DNA from: Zoroaster sp. YZ-2022
Lineage: Eukaryota; Echinodermata; Asteroidea; Forcipulatida; Zoroasteridae
Length of the DNA stretch: 64,000 nucleotides
Direction of reading: 5' to 3'
Assembly: GCA_029582265.1 (NCBI GenBank)
Contig: CM055816.1
Span: 5,513,690-5,577,689 of the forward strand
Under the pieces are notes generated by a model, which made no database searches, was not told where the DNA came from, and was given only the letters and a program-made list of their open reading frames with translations. Numbering within the stretch: position 1 is the first letter of the stretch; every line of letters begins with the position of its first letter. A program made the translations under genes and the position numbers. Positions 1-11,986 of this stretch are shown here, one piece after another.

Positions 1-290
1 ACTACAACAGCGCCTACAGCGGCCAATGCTGAAGCCTCTTATGATTATCTGATTTTGCGCCCACCATGTTGGGTTCTTCTTCCAATGTGACTCAACAGCG
101 GCTGCCGCGCCAGCTCCTACGGATTGGAGACCCGAACCACGATTCCTCTCCAGAAGCTGTGGATGCAACACCTACCGTTACCGCTTATGGCTGCAGCCGA
201 CATCTAAGTTTGATGATGCGATACTTCCTGCTGCGTTATTCACTCCGGCACCAAACCCCGCAGCCAATACTGCCGTAAATGATTAAACGT
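1..290 (-). pseudogene. Degenerate ISG12/IFI6-27-like gene copies (array unit A)
   Basis: On the minus strand, positions about 105-285 align base by base, with many substitutions and small indels, to the intact ISG12-like frames at 30,971 and 35,874. The shared run covers the stretch that encodes the Met-Ser-Ala-Ala and Gly-Gly-Gly-Val core in the intact copies. Positions 1-50 resemble the N-terminal coding end of another copy, so the window probably opens inside a second, truncated relic. Downstream to about 540 the sequence follows the 5' flank of the intact copies (poly-T tract, then GAGAGGGGCGCAA). Frameshifts and stops rule out a product of normal length. The alignment was by eye; identity as a relic is fairly sure, exact ends are not. 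Confidence 0.6.
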
Positions 291-549
291 ATCATGTTGA
301 AGGAATCTGGAGATAACTGTGCTACAGAACGAAAAACAACAGTCGTCTCACATTTAATACTGAAGAGTGATCGAATATTTTGTTGAATAGAATAAAAGCG
401 AAATAATCCCCGCTAATTCCCTGGAAACAAACAACACCAATACACTAAAAAATAAAATGGAAATTAGGGCCTCGGTTAAATGTGTGCGCTCTGTATAATT
501 ATATTTTAAAAGATTTGGTTTTGAGAGGGGCGCAAATGAATATTAAAGG

Positions 550-690
550 ACAGGCTCGTCGCTTGGCCTTTTCTCTGTCGCTGCAATGAGAAAGGCGATT
601 TCTTTTAACGTGTGAGAGATGGCAGTAGCAAGGTCCGAGCGTGACCATTCGTGGCATCGAATTTGTAAATCGTCGCATTGACGAGCCTGT
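550..690. mobile_element. Small MITE-like inverted-repeat element
   Basis: The 11-bp inverted termini ACAGGCTCGTC (550-560) and GACGAGCCTGT (680-690) bound a 141-bp stretch that is absent at the corresponding place in the other array units. There, GAATATTAAGGG runs straight into GCGTCCCATCG. It has no coding capacity. The target duplication is unclear. Confidence 0.4.
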
Positions 691-739
691 ATCTGCAGGG
701 CGTCAACCAATAGGCGTGCACTCCTTTTTTCTGAAACAG

Positions 740-1300
740 TGGTTCATGTTACAGGTCTAAAGGAGATCTAAGTTCGTAGGTCCGCACGCAATTTTTCCTA
801 TTAACTCCGAGGGAGCCCCATGCAGACACATATGTTAAAGCAAAGCAAGTCTCCAGGTTTCCGGTTTGTCGACCTCGCGGAGACCAGAGGCAAAGACTTT
901 TTGGAGCATAAAGCGTGTTGTGTCATCATCAATGGGGAATACCATGTGTAATACCAGATTACTAGACTTGTTCCAGGTATTCATATTACCACTGATCTCT
1001 AGTATTATGAGATCAGCACTATTGTGAGTTATTGTCGGTGTTTGTATACTCGAGTTAGAAATTCCCACCAGGCATTCACATTATTGAGAGGTACTAGGTC
1101 GATTTTCACTGCACAGTGTAGGGCTTCACACAAATTTGTCTGGCTTCAGTTTTGTGAACTTTATACAAGTTGAATTGTGAACATTACAAATGAATACGGG
1201 ATTTGGATGCTTCACATAACAAAAATTTTTTATAAAAATAATATAGTTTATGGTTTTCAATGTCATGTAGACCATATACTATTTGTAAACAAAGTACCAA
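740..1300. repeat. W segment of array unit A (decayed)
   Basis: Diverged copy of the W segments at 4,940, 31,817 and 36,690. It shares the TTTCCGGTTT motif, the TTTTTGAGAGTACC-like stretch, the GCACAGTGTA stretch and the GAACATTACAAATGAATACG stretch, in the same order. The small reading frames here are not conserved between copies. Confidence 0.5.
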
Positions 1301-1719
1301 GGATGATCTATATTATTATTAGCCACGTATGCCCATATTCATGTCACTACTGAATGTCAGTCTTTCGTAATTCTTCTGCAGTAAAAGCAACATGTTATCA
1401 CGGTATCTGAAGAACTCCACCAACACTCAAAACATGTCTATAGACAATTTTTATCACACCATAGACAAATCTTTGATGATCAAATTAACATTGATCATAC
1501 CTTTCCGGGTTTGATAACAAGGCTCTCAGTGTTGACGCATGCATGACTCATGTACGTTCTATTGTCTACCTGACTGATGGAGGAATCTTGTGGGTCAGGT
1601 TATCGATTTCAAGCCAAGCGCGACAAGCGCCAGCAAATCCTAGCTGGTCAAATATTCAGTAAAATCAAGATTACATTGCGTAAGAACTCACAAAACGCAA
1701 GACGAGAGCAGCTATATTT

Positions 1720-4090
1720 AATCAATACATTTATTATTAAAGCTGGATATGATTACCAAAGTAACAGGGTACACAATAGCGGTGAATATCTGATGTTACC
1801 TTCAAATGCACACAGATCCCCAGATAGCAGAACTGTACCTTCCCCACAGTAGATCAGATGAAATGCACCGCTTTGTTATGCCAATCAATACTATGTGATT
1901 ACATCATCATGGGTGAGTGGGGAATCCTAAGTAAACAATGCCATATTGCGTGCCGGTGAGGAATGGAAATGCAACACCATTTTGAAGGCTGTGCTGAGAG
2001 TTGCAACATACCACCAACAGGCTTTGACAGTGGAGGATTTCCTCCACCACCTTGCTTTCCCCAATTGTCAATAGTCTTGATTGCAGCATGAAGACCAGAA
2101 TACCACACACTGGCGGGTCATTAGATAAATTCAGGAATTTATGTAATATAGAAATGCAAATAATTCCGGTGAACGTTCAAATACTTTTTGGAGGAGGGTT
2201 GGAGGTGGGGGGGGCAGCGGGATAGGAGTAGTAAATATGGTGAACCCACAACTTTGTTGTATACTGGTTAAAGTAAAGTCATTAACAAACAAATCAATAC
2301 AGAACAGATCCCTCGTAAGTTTACTATTTTTAATATAAGCTACGTATCAATTTTCTTACATGGATCGTAGAACATACAGCAGTTACAATTTCCTTTTAGC
2401 AGAAGTCTGTGATGTGTATAATAGACTCAAGTATTATGTGTATTGTTGACATCAATTTAGCTTCCATTTCATTGCAACTTTGTAAGTGGTTGACACTTAT
2501 GGTAATTTTCATTACTCATGAGGACGTTATTTAATGTCTTTATCCGGGATCCAGAAGGAAACATAAAAGGTTGATAAATAAACAATAAAAGAAATTTTTT
2601 TCTAAAATAAATTAACTAATTCTGGTCTTTTTTTTGTCTAGATGTTAGTTCTCTGAATGTTTAGTATTTTCGTTCGTGTTTTTAAAGATAAGAATTATAG
2701 GCCTAGCATTGGTAATTATCGTAATACCAGATGGTAAAATTAATGAACACGAAACTAAATAGCGTAAAGCCGAGTAAAATATACATACATGTCTTATTAA
2801 GATATACGTAAGACATTAAGGTCATTCTTAAGAGGTACAAAGTGAAACAATGTCCAGTGTAAAGTAAGGGGAAAAGTAGTATACTCAGTCCTTTGTCATA
2901 CACATTTTCCACATTAGAATGGAGTGCAACATCTTGAACGCATTTTTTACATATTTTCTCATTTTAATGAAACGGCATAATAAAGTGGTGAATTATAATT
3001 GTTATCGTTCTAAATTATCAATATTTTGTGAAATCAATTATTCGACAATCATTTACTTTCTTAACACTGCACCAGAAATTCCTAGATTTAAACCAAGAGT
3101 ACGCGGAAAAGATTAACGCAGAATATTGTGTATAACAACAGGGTCTTATAAACATTATACGAATAACTAAACAAAACTGCTCGAAATGACACATTAATAA
3201 TGAACAATACGTTCACGAGTCAACGGGCATAGAATCGAAGTGCTAGTTTTAGATTAACCCAGGTGACTTAAAAATAATACATGCAACATAATATACGTTG
3301 CTGCCTGCATATATATGAGTCTTTTAAATTTCAGTCACTGTGTTTCATCTCTAAACTACAGGTTACACCGATTCCATGCCCTGTTGAAAGTCTGCTCTGA
3401 TTGTGACGATATTGTCCCTGTAAAGCAAAACTAATCATAATATCAGACCAGTATCGCTAAAGCTGTTCCTAGAACGCTTGATTACGAGGGTATTATTATT
3501 ATTGGCTATTTTTTTTTTACAACCCAAAACAGCAGAGGCCAATTTAATAGAATTGCTTTGCTTGTGCAGACATTTCACAAAGACATCGTTGTTGTAGAAG
3601 GATTAACAGCCAAAACTCCTCCATACTCGTAAATGTATACACTATGAAGCTCGGTTGTCTGTTAAAATGCTTAGCACAATTTGCTAAGGCAAAATGCTTC
3701 TGCATAGCAGCTCTCATGGAATTGGGCCCAGATTTGAGATAAAAGAAGGTATTAAAATGTTGCAGAAACTACCACACATGATGACTATCAACAAATTCTT
3801 ATCACTAAAAAATGAAAAACCCCTTCTAACTACGTGTCATTTTATTGACCCAATTCTTGAACAAAGGGTAACACAGCAGATCATGGCGGTGGGGCGGGGT
3901 GAGGCCGACAGCTGAATTAACAAACACGCCTTCAACATCGTATGATAGGCTCATGTTCGATTCTGACTGTCGGTCGAAGGTAACGGCCGTCGAACCCAAT
4001 TTCCTGTGATTGGTGAGGTTCAACAGTACCAATGGGATTCAACGCTGCGTGGTTCTCCCAGAGATTGTCCAAGTATCAGAAATTAAAGAG
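1720..4090. repeat. X and Y segments of array unit A (noncoding spacer)
   Basis: From 1,720 to 1,990 it follows the X segments at 10,683, 32,540 and 37,625, with many indels. From 1,990 to 4,090 it follows the 2-kb Y segments (27,950-29,909 and 33,785-35,829), beginning at CACCACCTTGCTTTCCCCAA and ending next to the ISG12-like copy at 4,094. Indels break every frame, so I see no gene here. Confidence 0.6.
3537..3728. mobile_element. MITE with GGCC-AATT termini, copy in unit A
   Basis: Imperfect inverted termini begin GGCCAATTTAATAGAATTGC and end GAATTGGGCC, around an AT-rich core with repeated TGCTTAGCA motifs. The same element sits at the same place in the Y segments of units D and E, so it was present before the units duplicated. 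No transposase is present. The superfamily is not assigned. Confidence 0.5.
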
Positions 4091-4093
4091 CAT

Positions 4094-4393
4094 TCAAAGT
4101 TTACAACTTAACTGTGGCTTCGACAGTGGATTTATGCATATCACCAACGTATTCTCCGACTGTGGCTTTGCAGCTACCGCCGAGGCACTCGTTGCAGCGG
4201 CTCCTATGGATTGGAAACTAGCCACGATTCCTCCAGCAGCCATGGATGCAACGCCACCACCGTTAGTTACGGCTGCAGCCGACATCAATGATGATGCGAT
4301 GCTTCCTGCTGCTATTCCTCCGGCACCAAACCCGATGAGTGGAGCAGCGACTGCAGCGCCTACAGCCAATAATCCTCCAATGATTGCATCCAT
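4094..4393 (-). pseudogene. ISG12/IFI6-27-like small hydrophobic protein, shifted C-terminus (unit B)
   Basis: A 99-codon frame. Residues 1-66 match the intact copies: a Gly/Ala-rich hydrophobic start, the IAAGSIASSLMSAAA core, then NGGGVAS and a Leu/Phe-Gln-Ser-Ile-Gly-Ala-Ala end. This is the signature of the Ifi-6-16/ISG12 family, small membrane-active proteins placed in mitochondria, ER or nuclear envelope in vertebrates and tied there to interferon response and apoptosis. Compared with the copies at 30,971 and 35,874, a short deletion near GAAGLTATSASA and another after SASAVAA change the frame. The last 24 residues are therefore unrelated, polar and Cys-containing. It may be a pseudogene or a diverged paralogue. 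A splice-acceptor-like TTCCTTAG lies just upstream of the ATG, as in the other copies. Confidence 0.6.
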
Positions 4394-4729
4394 ATTGAAT
4401 CAGAAAGGAACCCCGTTTACTTTTCTAAGGAACAAAGAACAACAACCACATTATTTTAATACTGAAAGTGATCGAATATTTTGTTGAATAGAGAAAAGAA
4501 GCCTTAATCCGCCAAAATCCCTTGATTTTCTCAAATTGATTTTTCTTTAATAACAAAATACAATACACTAAAAACAAAATGGAATTAGCCCTATGTTGAA
4601 TTTGTGCACTCAGTGTATATATCTATATTTTTTTAAAAATTTTTTTTTTGGAGAGGGGCGCACGAAAGAATATTAAGGCTGACAGGCGTCCCACTCGTTT
4701 TTCTGAAATAGTTTTGGCGTATATATTTA

Positions 4730-4940
4730 AAACTAAAGTGTTGAATTTTTAAGAGAAATGGTGGTGATAAAACATATAAAGTTAAATTCAACTCACAGAA
4801 AGTGTTGAATTAACACAGAGTCAAGTTGGTCTAACTTCTATCAATGTTAATTCAACACATTTAAAAGTTAACCAACTTTATAATGAGTTGTCACTGACCG
4901 AACTTTTTAAAATCAACACTTAGTTTTTAAAGTGTATCAT
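4730..4940. mobile_element. Palindromic MITE, copy in unit B (decayed)
   Basis: Decayed copy of the near-perfect palindrome at 31,592-31,816. It has the same arms with GTGTTGAAT, the same AAAGTTAAATTCAACTCACAG core and the same closing TAGTTTTTAAAGTG. It lies at the same distance upstream of the ISG12-like gene as the copies in units D and E. Confidence 0.55.
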
Positions 4941-5527
4941 GAGGGGATCTGTCCACGTACAACCTCATATGTAATATTCCTAAAGACAAAAAAAATGCTC
5001 GGTTTTGGTCATAGGTTGGCTTCAAAATTGCGCGTATAACGCGCTTTTTGTTGTTTGTTTTGGTAATTTGTTTCTCTTGACAACCAGTGAAATATACATG
5101 ATACAGTAGCCCGGTTTTGGAACCAGGCCAAATTTCTAATACACAAAAGTATGGTGGCTAAGAGAGGCCTCACAAATGTGAAAAGGTCGTTTAAAACACA
5201 GCACGGCAGAATTCCAATCGATCTAGCAATTTTTGCTGCGTGTCTGAGGTGGCGCAGAGACCAGAAACCGAAGACCTTCTTTTGGCCTATAAGCGATATG
5301 ATCGAGGCATAATCAGCGAGGGAATTCCCCTGATGGTAATACGGATTACTACTAGACTCGCTCCCAAGTATTTACTACGCGTAAATAGTTATTGTGTAAT
5401 AAGAATTCACAGGCCTTCACGTTTTTGAGAGTACCATGTCGATTTTTTGCACAGTGTACACAAATGTGTACGCAGCTTTTGTAGTGAAGTTTATACAGTT
5501 AGTTGTGAACATTACAAATTTGGGGCT
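4941..5527. repeat. W segment of array unit B, with short conserved frame
   Basis: Follows the W segments of units D and E. From the ATG at 5,151 (plus strand) a frame opens with the same first 30 or so residues as those units (Met-Val-Ala-Lys-Arg-Gly, later Gln-His-Gly-Arg-Ile-Pro). One T fewer in a T-run shifts it relative to D and E. Whether this is a real exon is unknown; see the finding on this frame. Confidence 0.5.
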
Positions 5528-5528
5528 A

Positions 5529-5872
5529 TAATAATAATAATAATAATGTATAGATTTATATAGCACGTATCCACCAAATCCAAGTGGCGCTCAAGGCGCA
5601 TTATATTATTATCCCTGCTCATAAGGCTCATAAGGCTCATAAATCATTCCTGAAAACCATCTCAGCTCCTGGGAGTATACAGCTCAATTGCTGCCATTTC
5701 AGCGCATAGAGAGCAAAACCATCTCTGCCTCTCACAGGCACCCATTTAACCCTGGGTGGAGAGAAGCAATTATGGTTAAGTGTCTTGCTCAAGACACAGG
5801 TGTCACGGCTGGGGCTCGAACCCACACTCTGCTGCTGGCAACACCAGAACTTGAGTTCAGTGCGCTAGAACC
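5529..5872 (-). mobile_element. tRNA-derived SINE (family 1), inserted in W segment
   Basis: Read on the minus strand it has a tRNA-like head (GCGGTTCTAGCGCAC), a Pol III B box TGGGTTCGAGCCCC, a body with TGTCTTGAGCAAGACAC and CTTCTCTCCACCC, and a tail GTGCTATATAAATC followed by (ATT)n. The paralogous W segment in unit E reads GGGGCTATGCCTTACATACC without interruption. Here the same sequence is split after GGGGCTAT, which gives a clear empty site. Confidence 0.85.
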
Positions 5873-6484
5873 GCCTTACATACCAAAAACTTGCTTTATA
5901 AAAGTAATATACGGTATATAGGACCTATGGGCTAGTTTATGGTTTGTGCCATAGACTATACTATCAACATTAATAAAACAAAACTAGAGCTTAAGTGTTT
6001 GTTAGAACAAACACACGGTGTTCGAGTCAACTTCGGTTCAATCAAATTATCATCGATGATGTCAATATCATATTGTGCAAGGGTTTATCATCTTTATAAT
6101 AACAATATCAATTTCATATTCAAAAGGCATATCAATTTTGCGTTAGAATGTGTTGAATTTGAACTTATGAATTATGACCTCCTCATGATTATGAAAAAAT
6201 AACACATTTGTCAACTTATACATCAAATTGAAGCTATGAGATATGATCTTTTTAAAATTTGTAAAAAATCGTTACTGTGTGCCACTAATTGGACCATTGG
6301 CAGCATTTATGGTAACTCATTTCACAAGAATTACAAGCTATTAATGTAAGGAATTCAATTGTGTTTTTGTTTTCTAATAGGTCATTTAGTTCTTGAGATA
6401 TTGGCTGTTGAACTTGGAAATGTTGTGAGATTTAAGCAATACATTATAAATTAACAAGTGTGACTTGGAACACAATGTTTTTTA

Positions 6485-8668
6485 TTTTAAATATTGACAC
6501 TAGCCCAACACATGCTTTTCAAAAACCATGCTAGATGAAAAATCAACATTAAAAATCACTCATATGAAAAACAGTTTGCCAGGGTTTGTAGGGTAGCCAG
6601 ATCAACCTATTCAGCGTTATTATGGGCATAAAGTCACAAAGTTGATTTAGGATAGAAGGGACTACATGTATAGTAACTGGATTAAACTTGGCTGCAAATT
6701 CAAAGAGCAGGAAGTGTGGGTTAAATTGTTTGGGGAGTTGAGGGTACTGAAGACAATGAAGCATGGAAAACCATATAAATATTTCCCCCTTCCTTTCATT
6801 CAGCTAATTAGCCTTTCATTAGAAAAACAAGCTTATAACTACTACATGATAAAGTTGGAAGAAAAGCTTTGCATCCGTGCTTTCCATCTTCCCCTGCCCC
6901 CCCGCAGAAGAGTTGTTGTCAAAAAAAAAAAGTAAATAATTCCCAATTCTAAACAAAAATTAAATGTAATTATATCCACTGGATCAAATCTGATAATTGG
7001 TTGCCCTTTTCACTTTGTTTATGGAAAAACCTTTCAATTTTAGATTTAAATGAAGCCAACATTGGTATTTATCTCTTGGTATTAAGTCTTGTACAAAAAT
7101 AAATTTAATCTTTATTTATAATATACTTCACTTTCAGGTTAAGTTTATAACAAAAATATAATGATAAATTGACAATGATAGTGACACTGTAATCAAGCAT
7201 CTCCTTATTGTGACATGCTTATAAACTGTCTTTGTTTTCACCTATACTGCAAATAATTAAAAATAATTTATAAAATTTGAAAACAAATTCTACATTGATT
7301 TTTACATTTTCAAGGTTGTACACATGATTGGCAAAATATCTGTAGCTGCATCCATACTACAGAATTACAACCTAAAGATCAGATGCCATTTTGTACATAA
7401 ATTGTTAAACATTGAAATAATCAAAGAGTTGTATGGATGCTTGTAAATTGCTAATAAAGCAATGAAATACATATTTATTTTAACTGTCTGTTGACTTTTG
7501 TGGTTACACACTTCCCTTCCCCACAATCAATTGAAACCACTTTTGTTGACCTGTTTAACCTACTTGTAACTAATCTAGAAATGAGTGTTCATGGTCTTAC
7601 ACATGTAACAAGTGAAATGACTTCAGTGTAAATAGAACCCAACCATGATCCTTTGTTGACAAGAAAACAGAAACAGTCTGCATTTGTACGATTTAGTGAC
7701 AGTTCAGAATGGGTGACATTCAGGGGTTGTCATTGGAATCGGTAATTTTGGAATAAAATGCCCCTCTCTCCCAAGTTCTTGGTGATGGCATATACTGCCA
7801 CTGGTGATGAACCAACACATTTGTTTTCTAAAATTCTTTGGTCTATCATTGCAGCACTATAGAATCCAAGAACTAGGGAAGGGGAGGGGCAAACAAGCAA
7901 TAAAAGTATGAGGGGCCCAAATTACCAATTCCATTGACTGATGACTAGTGTTTCATTATGTCGAAAATCACACCAAGCATCAATTCTGCATAGCTGAAGT
8001 TGCAAGATGTTTCTGTCCTCTTTCTAAAAAAAATTAAATTGAAAAGAGGAGTAGGGGCTTAGATTTAAATGTCGTTTAACTGACATGGGTTGGAAAGGTG
8101 GTTATCAGATACACCCCTTCTATTGGACTGAAATGCCAGTACTGCTATAGCAAAAAATAATAACAAATTATACTAAACCTTAATTTTGTGTAATAAACAA
8201 CCATTAAAACTAAATGAAATTCATCGTTAACATTAGATCTCCTGAAAATTTTATGTGAAAATCTTTGAAAATTTATTAAAAATAGGTGCTCCCCCTAGTG
8301 TTTCATAAAGTTATGTCTGGTAACTTCTGGAATTTTTACATAATTTTTTTATAATTGTGTTTTTTCTCTAAGATAAAAGCACTTTGGACAAATTAATTTG
8401 GTCATTAGGCCTAAGTGTCCCAACCAAATAAAAATGTTTGATAATATGACAATCTAAACCAAAATTGAAGCTTCCCTTTCACCATTTTTCCTGTCAAATA
8501 TATGTAGAGTACGTAATCAGGGGTTGCACATAATTGCCAGGGGACATTGTCATGATTGTGTTCATTATGTACACATGTACATCATGTTATGTCTACCGAT
8601 AGCAATGCAAATTAATATTGATCATGATTAAGATACTCACCCAGAATCCACCATGTCCAGGTAGATGC
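6485..8668 (+). repeat. Left arm of a 16-kb-spaced inverted duplication
   Basis: Nearly the whole stretch is found again in reverse complement at 24,725-27,350. Examples are the block with GTAGCCAGATCAACCTATT and the block with CATCAATTCTGCATAGCTGA. Small indels are frequent, so it is not recent. No coding frame is conserved between the arms. Confidence 0.7.
8641..8667 (-). other. Candidate 27-bp micro-exon
   Basis: Read on the minus strand, a strong acceptor (pyrimidine tract ending CTGTTTTTCCAG) is followed by 27 bases and then a good donor, GG|GTGAGTAT. 27 bases is nine codons, open in all phases I checked. The inverted copy near 24,725-24,750 keeps the donor-like end (CTGG|GTGAGC) but has lost the acceptor tract. 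No neighbouring exon was recognised, so this may be chance. Confidence 0.25.
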
Positions 8669-10183
8669 TGGAAAAACAGTTGAAATCATGTTTCATCTTA
8701 TAAAAGATGGTTGTTAAATTGTTTTTAAACTTGAAAATAAAAATATTGTTTTCGATTTTTAAAATAAAATGGTATAATTTGGAGAAGCTCTCAAACCTTT
8801 TAATCAATATTCTTGAAAGACCAATAAAATGGAAGGTGGTTAAATTTCTTGCAAAAAGTACTTTAAAACTTTGAAATGTGTAAAATTTCTGTTAACATTT
8901 TGTCAAATAAAAATTTCTTTTCATAACCATGATATTAATGATTCATTTTCTCAATAATTTTCCACTCTACCGTCGAAATAAAACACCAACGAATTAAGTA
9001 GTCTTCGTTCGCTTCTTCTATAAGGAATGTGTCCAATTTGAGGATCAGTATTTCTTTAAAAAATCATTGCAAATGCAAAGCATTCATATATTTTGGTTTC
9101 CACAGACAACAGCTTGTTGACGGCATAGAACAATAAAAACACAGATGTTCGGGAAAATAAATTGAGGTCTGTAAATCTCTTACCATTTGTATCTAGTAAA
9201 ATCAGTGGTTAAACAACTTTTTCCACTTTCACAAGCACTAACTTTCCAGTAAATCATACAATTTCACTATAATTTGTATTTCTGTAATAAGCACGACTTA
9301 GATAAATTTATGCAACCAGTAATACGCCATAGTTTTGTAAGTTTTCCGAGAAATGCTAAGCTTAATTAATGTAGGTGCGTCATTTCACGAGTGCGGCGAA
9401 TTCCGTACATGGACGATATGTAGGCGAGTTACACAACAAGGAAGCATTTTGCAACGGATGCTCTTTTGACTTTGACTGCATGGCACAGTTTTTAAACCTT
9501 TTTTCTGGACAATATAGCATCTATCCATGTTCAGTCATTATTTTTAGTTAAAATGCAAACTCAATATAGTTTTCACGAAATAGATGTAGTACTACAGTTT
9601 CGTCCGTCACGAACCTCCATTGGATTGTGCATGCAATAATTATGTCTACGGTAGGCCTACTTTACAAACGCACATTTTAGGCCAATATACCTCTAAATAA
9701 TGTCTACTTACCTCTTAATAATACAATTATATTTTCCTCTTTCTCGGTAAACCATTTTATTTTCTTGTATTTTGCTTTGGAGTTAAAAAGAATGGCAAAA
9801 TTCCTCAGTATTTTTTCATGTAACCGAGAATTAAATGGCCGCCGCCGAAAACGTTGTGCTAGTGATAAAATGTCACGTGATCACTGATACGCAATGTGAT
9901 TGGAGATTGCCTCGACAGATTGCCTCAAAGTAGAAAGCCAGTCTACTCATTGCCACTGGATTGCATCAAATGCCACACAGGGCAATCTCCGAGCAATCTC
10001 ATTGCCAGCAACATTTATTGCCTGAAAATTGCCAAAATTGCCCCGTGTGACAAGGCCTTTACGTTGTAGGCCAATATTAAACTCCGTATATTGCTGTGTG
10101 TACGTATTCTGTGCACACGCGATATGGGCTATTCGTACATACAGGGAATAGTAATTCAGCATATTGTTTCACTTAACCTTCCG

Positions 10184-10470
10184 GTTTCGACCGGAAGGAA
10201 AGGTCAGATTGCGGTCACGTCTGAAAACAAAATGTGACATAGTTCAAGATCTTTAAGATGATAAAAAGATTGTGAAAATATCTTCTATGGTTTATGAGAT
10301 ATGGTTTTTAGAAATTTTGAAATTTTCAACTTCCGGTTTTGACCGGAAGAAAAGGTCAGATTGGGGTCACGTCTAAAAACGAAAAATTACATAATTCAAG
10401 ATCTTTCAGATGATGCAAAGATTGTGAAATATCTTTTGTGGTTCATGAGATATGATTTTTTGAAATATTA
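10184..10470. repeat. Two tandem copies of a ~146-bp unit headed by a CTTCCGG palindrome
   Basis: Each copy starts with CTTCCGGTTT-GACCGGAAG, nearly self-complementary and holding two inverted GGAA (ETS-type) cores. It continues with AAAGGTCAGATTG, GGTCACGTCT, AATTCAAGATCTTT and GAGATATG. The copies differ by scattered substitutions. No gene is seen. Confidence 0.6.
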
Positions 10471-10651
10471 AACTTTGATTTAGCGTAATTCGACACCTGA
10501 TGACGTCACAGAAAACGGTTTCGTCTGCTTGATATGTTCTGTTTATGTGTTAAGTTTGAAGGCTGTATATGCTTAGCAAGGATGCCTTTGTTACCGGACA
10601 AACGCCACTGAGAAGAAGTAAAAAAAAAAAAAAAACAGTACAAAAACAATA

Positions 10652-10680
10652 GGTGTTCGCGCTGCGCGCTCGAACACCTA
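10652..10680. other. GC-rich hairpin after an A-run
   Basis: AGGTGTTCG and CGAACACCT form a perfect 9-bp stem around a GC-rich loop, in an otherwise AT-rich context. It lies directly at the edge where unit B resumes, so it may be the end of whatever inserted here. Confidence 0.4.
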
Positions 10681-10682
10681 AA

Positions 10683-11985
10683 AAAAGCAAGACGATTAGA
10701 TTTATTATATGCTTACCAGGTGCAATGTTCAGAGATGATTGAATGTGAATATCTTGATGTACCTTCAATGTACACAGATAGGCCATATATCAGACGTGTT
10801 CTCCGTCCCTAAGATGAGATAGATGAGACGCACTGCTTTATATACGAATCATCCCTATGTGGTTACATCATCAAGTGTGAGCGGGGAATTCCCTATAAGC
10901 ACGCAATGTCAAGAGATTGCCACGTTGCATACTCTATTCATTTCCGTACTGGTCATGACTGGAATTGCAACATCCTTTCGAAGGCTGCGCTGAGATTGCA
11001 ACATAATCCGTCAACAGGCAGCGGCGGCACCAGACCTGTTAAACTGTGGGGAAAGAGCTTAAATTTAAGGGGGCAAACATTAATCTTTAATGTAATTTTG
11101 TACTGCTGAAAAAGCATTGACTTACCATCGGGGAAAAATGGGGCAAATGGGGGGCAAGAAAGTAACTGGGGCTATTTACCCTTGCTCCCCCCCTGCAGCG
11201 CCGCCGCTGTCAACAGGATTTTGAAAGTGGGGATTTCCGTCCCACCACCTTGCTTTGCCCAATTGTCAATAGTCTTGGATTCAGCATGAAACCAGAATAC
11301 ACACTTTGGAGGTCATTAGATAAATTCAGGACTTATGTAATTATAGAAATGCAAATAATTCGGTGAACGTTCAAATCCTTATTGGAGGGGGGTATAGGGG
11401 TAGGTAAATGTGGTGGACTCGCAACTTCGTTGTGTAAGGTTAAAGTAAGACCATAACAAACACAAGCAATACAGAACAGATCCCTCGTAAGTTTACTATT
11501 TTAATATGAGCTACGTATCAAATTTCTTCATGGATCGTAGAATATACAGCAGTTACAATTTCCTTTTAGCAGAAGTTTGTGACGTGTATAATAGACTCAA
11601 GTATTATTAAACTTAAAAGCATAACGCACCACAATGTTATTTGACATCAATTTGCCTCCATTTCATTGCAACTTTGTAAGTGGTTGACACTTGGCAAGAT
11701 TATGGCAATTTCCATATTCATGAGGACGTTATTTAATGCTTTATCGGGATCAGAAGGAACATAAAGGTTGATCTGTGCATAAAATAAATTAACTGAATTC
11801 CTGGTCTTTTTTGTCACAAGTTAGTTCTCTGAATGTTTAGTATTTTCGTTTATAAAGATAAGGTATAGGTCTAGCATTAGTAATCATAAAAACCAGATGG
11901 CCAAATTTTAATGGAAAACTAAGTAGCGTAAAGCCGAGTAAAATATACATTGTCTTATTAAGATATACGTAACATTAAGGTCCTG
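10683..11985. repeat. X and truncated Y segments of array unit B
   Basis: X starts at GCAAGACGATTAGATTTATT and Y near TTCCGTCCCACCACC (11,237). Y stops at 11,985 (AGGTCCTGTCAT), where the Penelope-like fragment begins; in unit D the same Y goes on with TCTTAAGAG. An extra G-rich stretch at about 11,020-11,210 is shared with unit E (33,600-33,795) but absent from unit D. In-frame stops in X argue against coding. Confidence 0.6.
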
Positions 11986-11986
11986 T

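Larger units (their letters stand above)
5976..10680. other. 4.7 kb insertion-like AT-rich segment splitting unit B
   Basis: In units D and E the sequence CAACATTAATAAAA runs directly into AAAAAGCAAGACGATTA. In unit B these are 4.7 kb apart. The insert holds one arm of a long inverted duplication (6,485-8,668), a possible micro-exon (8,641-8,667), a two-copy tandem repeat (10,184-10,470) and a GC-rich hairpin (10,652-10,680). I see no terminal repeats, transposase or convincing gene in it. Confidence 0.5.

Noticed and set aside
835..3915. Assorted 60-90-codon frames in unit A spacers
   Set aside because: None is preserved in the paralogous spacers of units D and E, and none has a recognisable motif.
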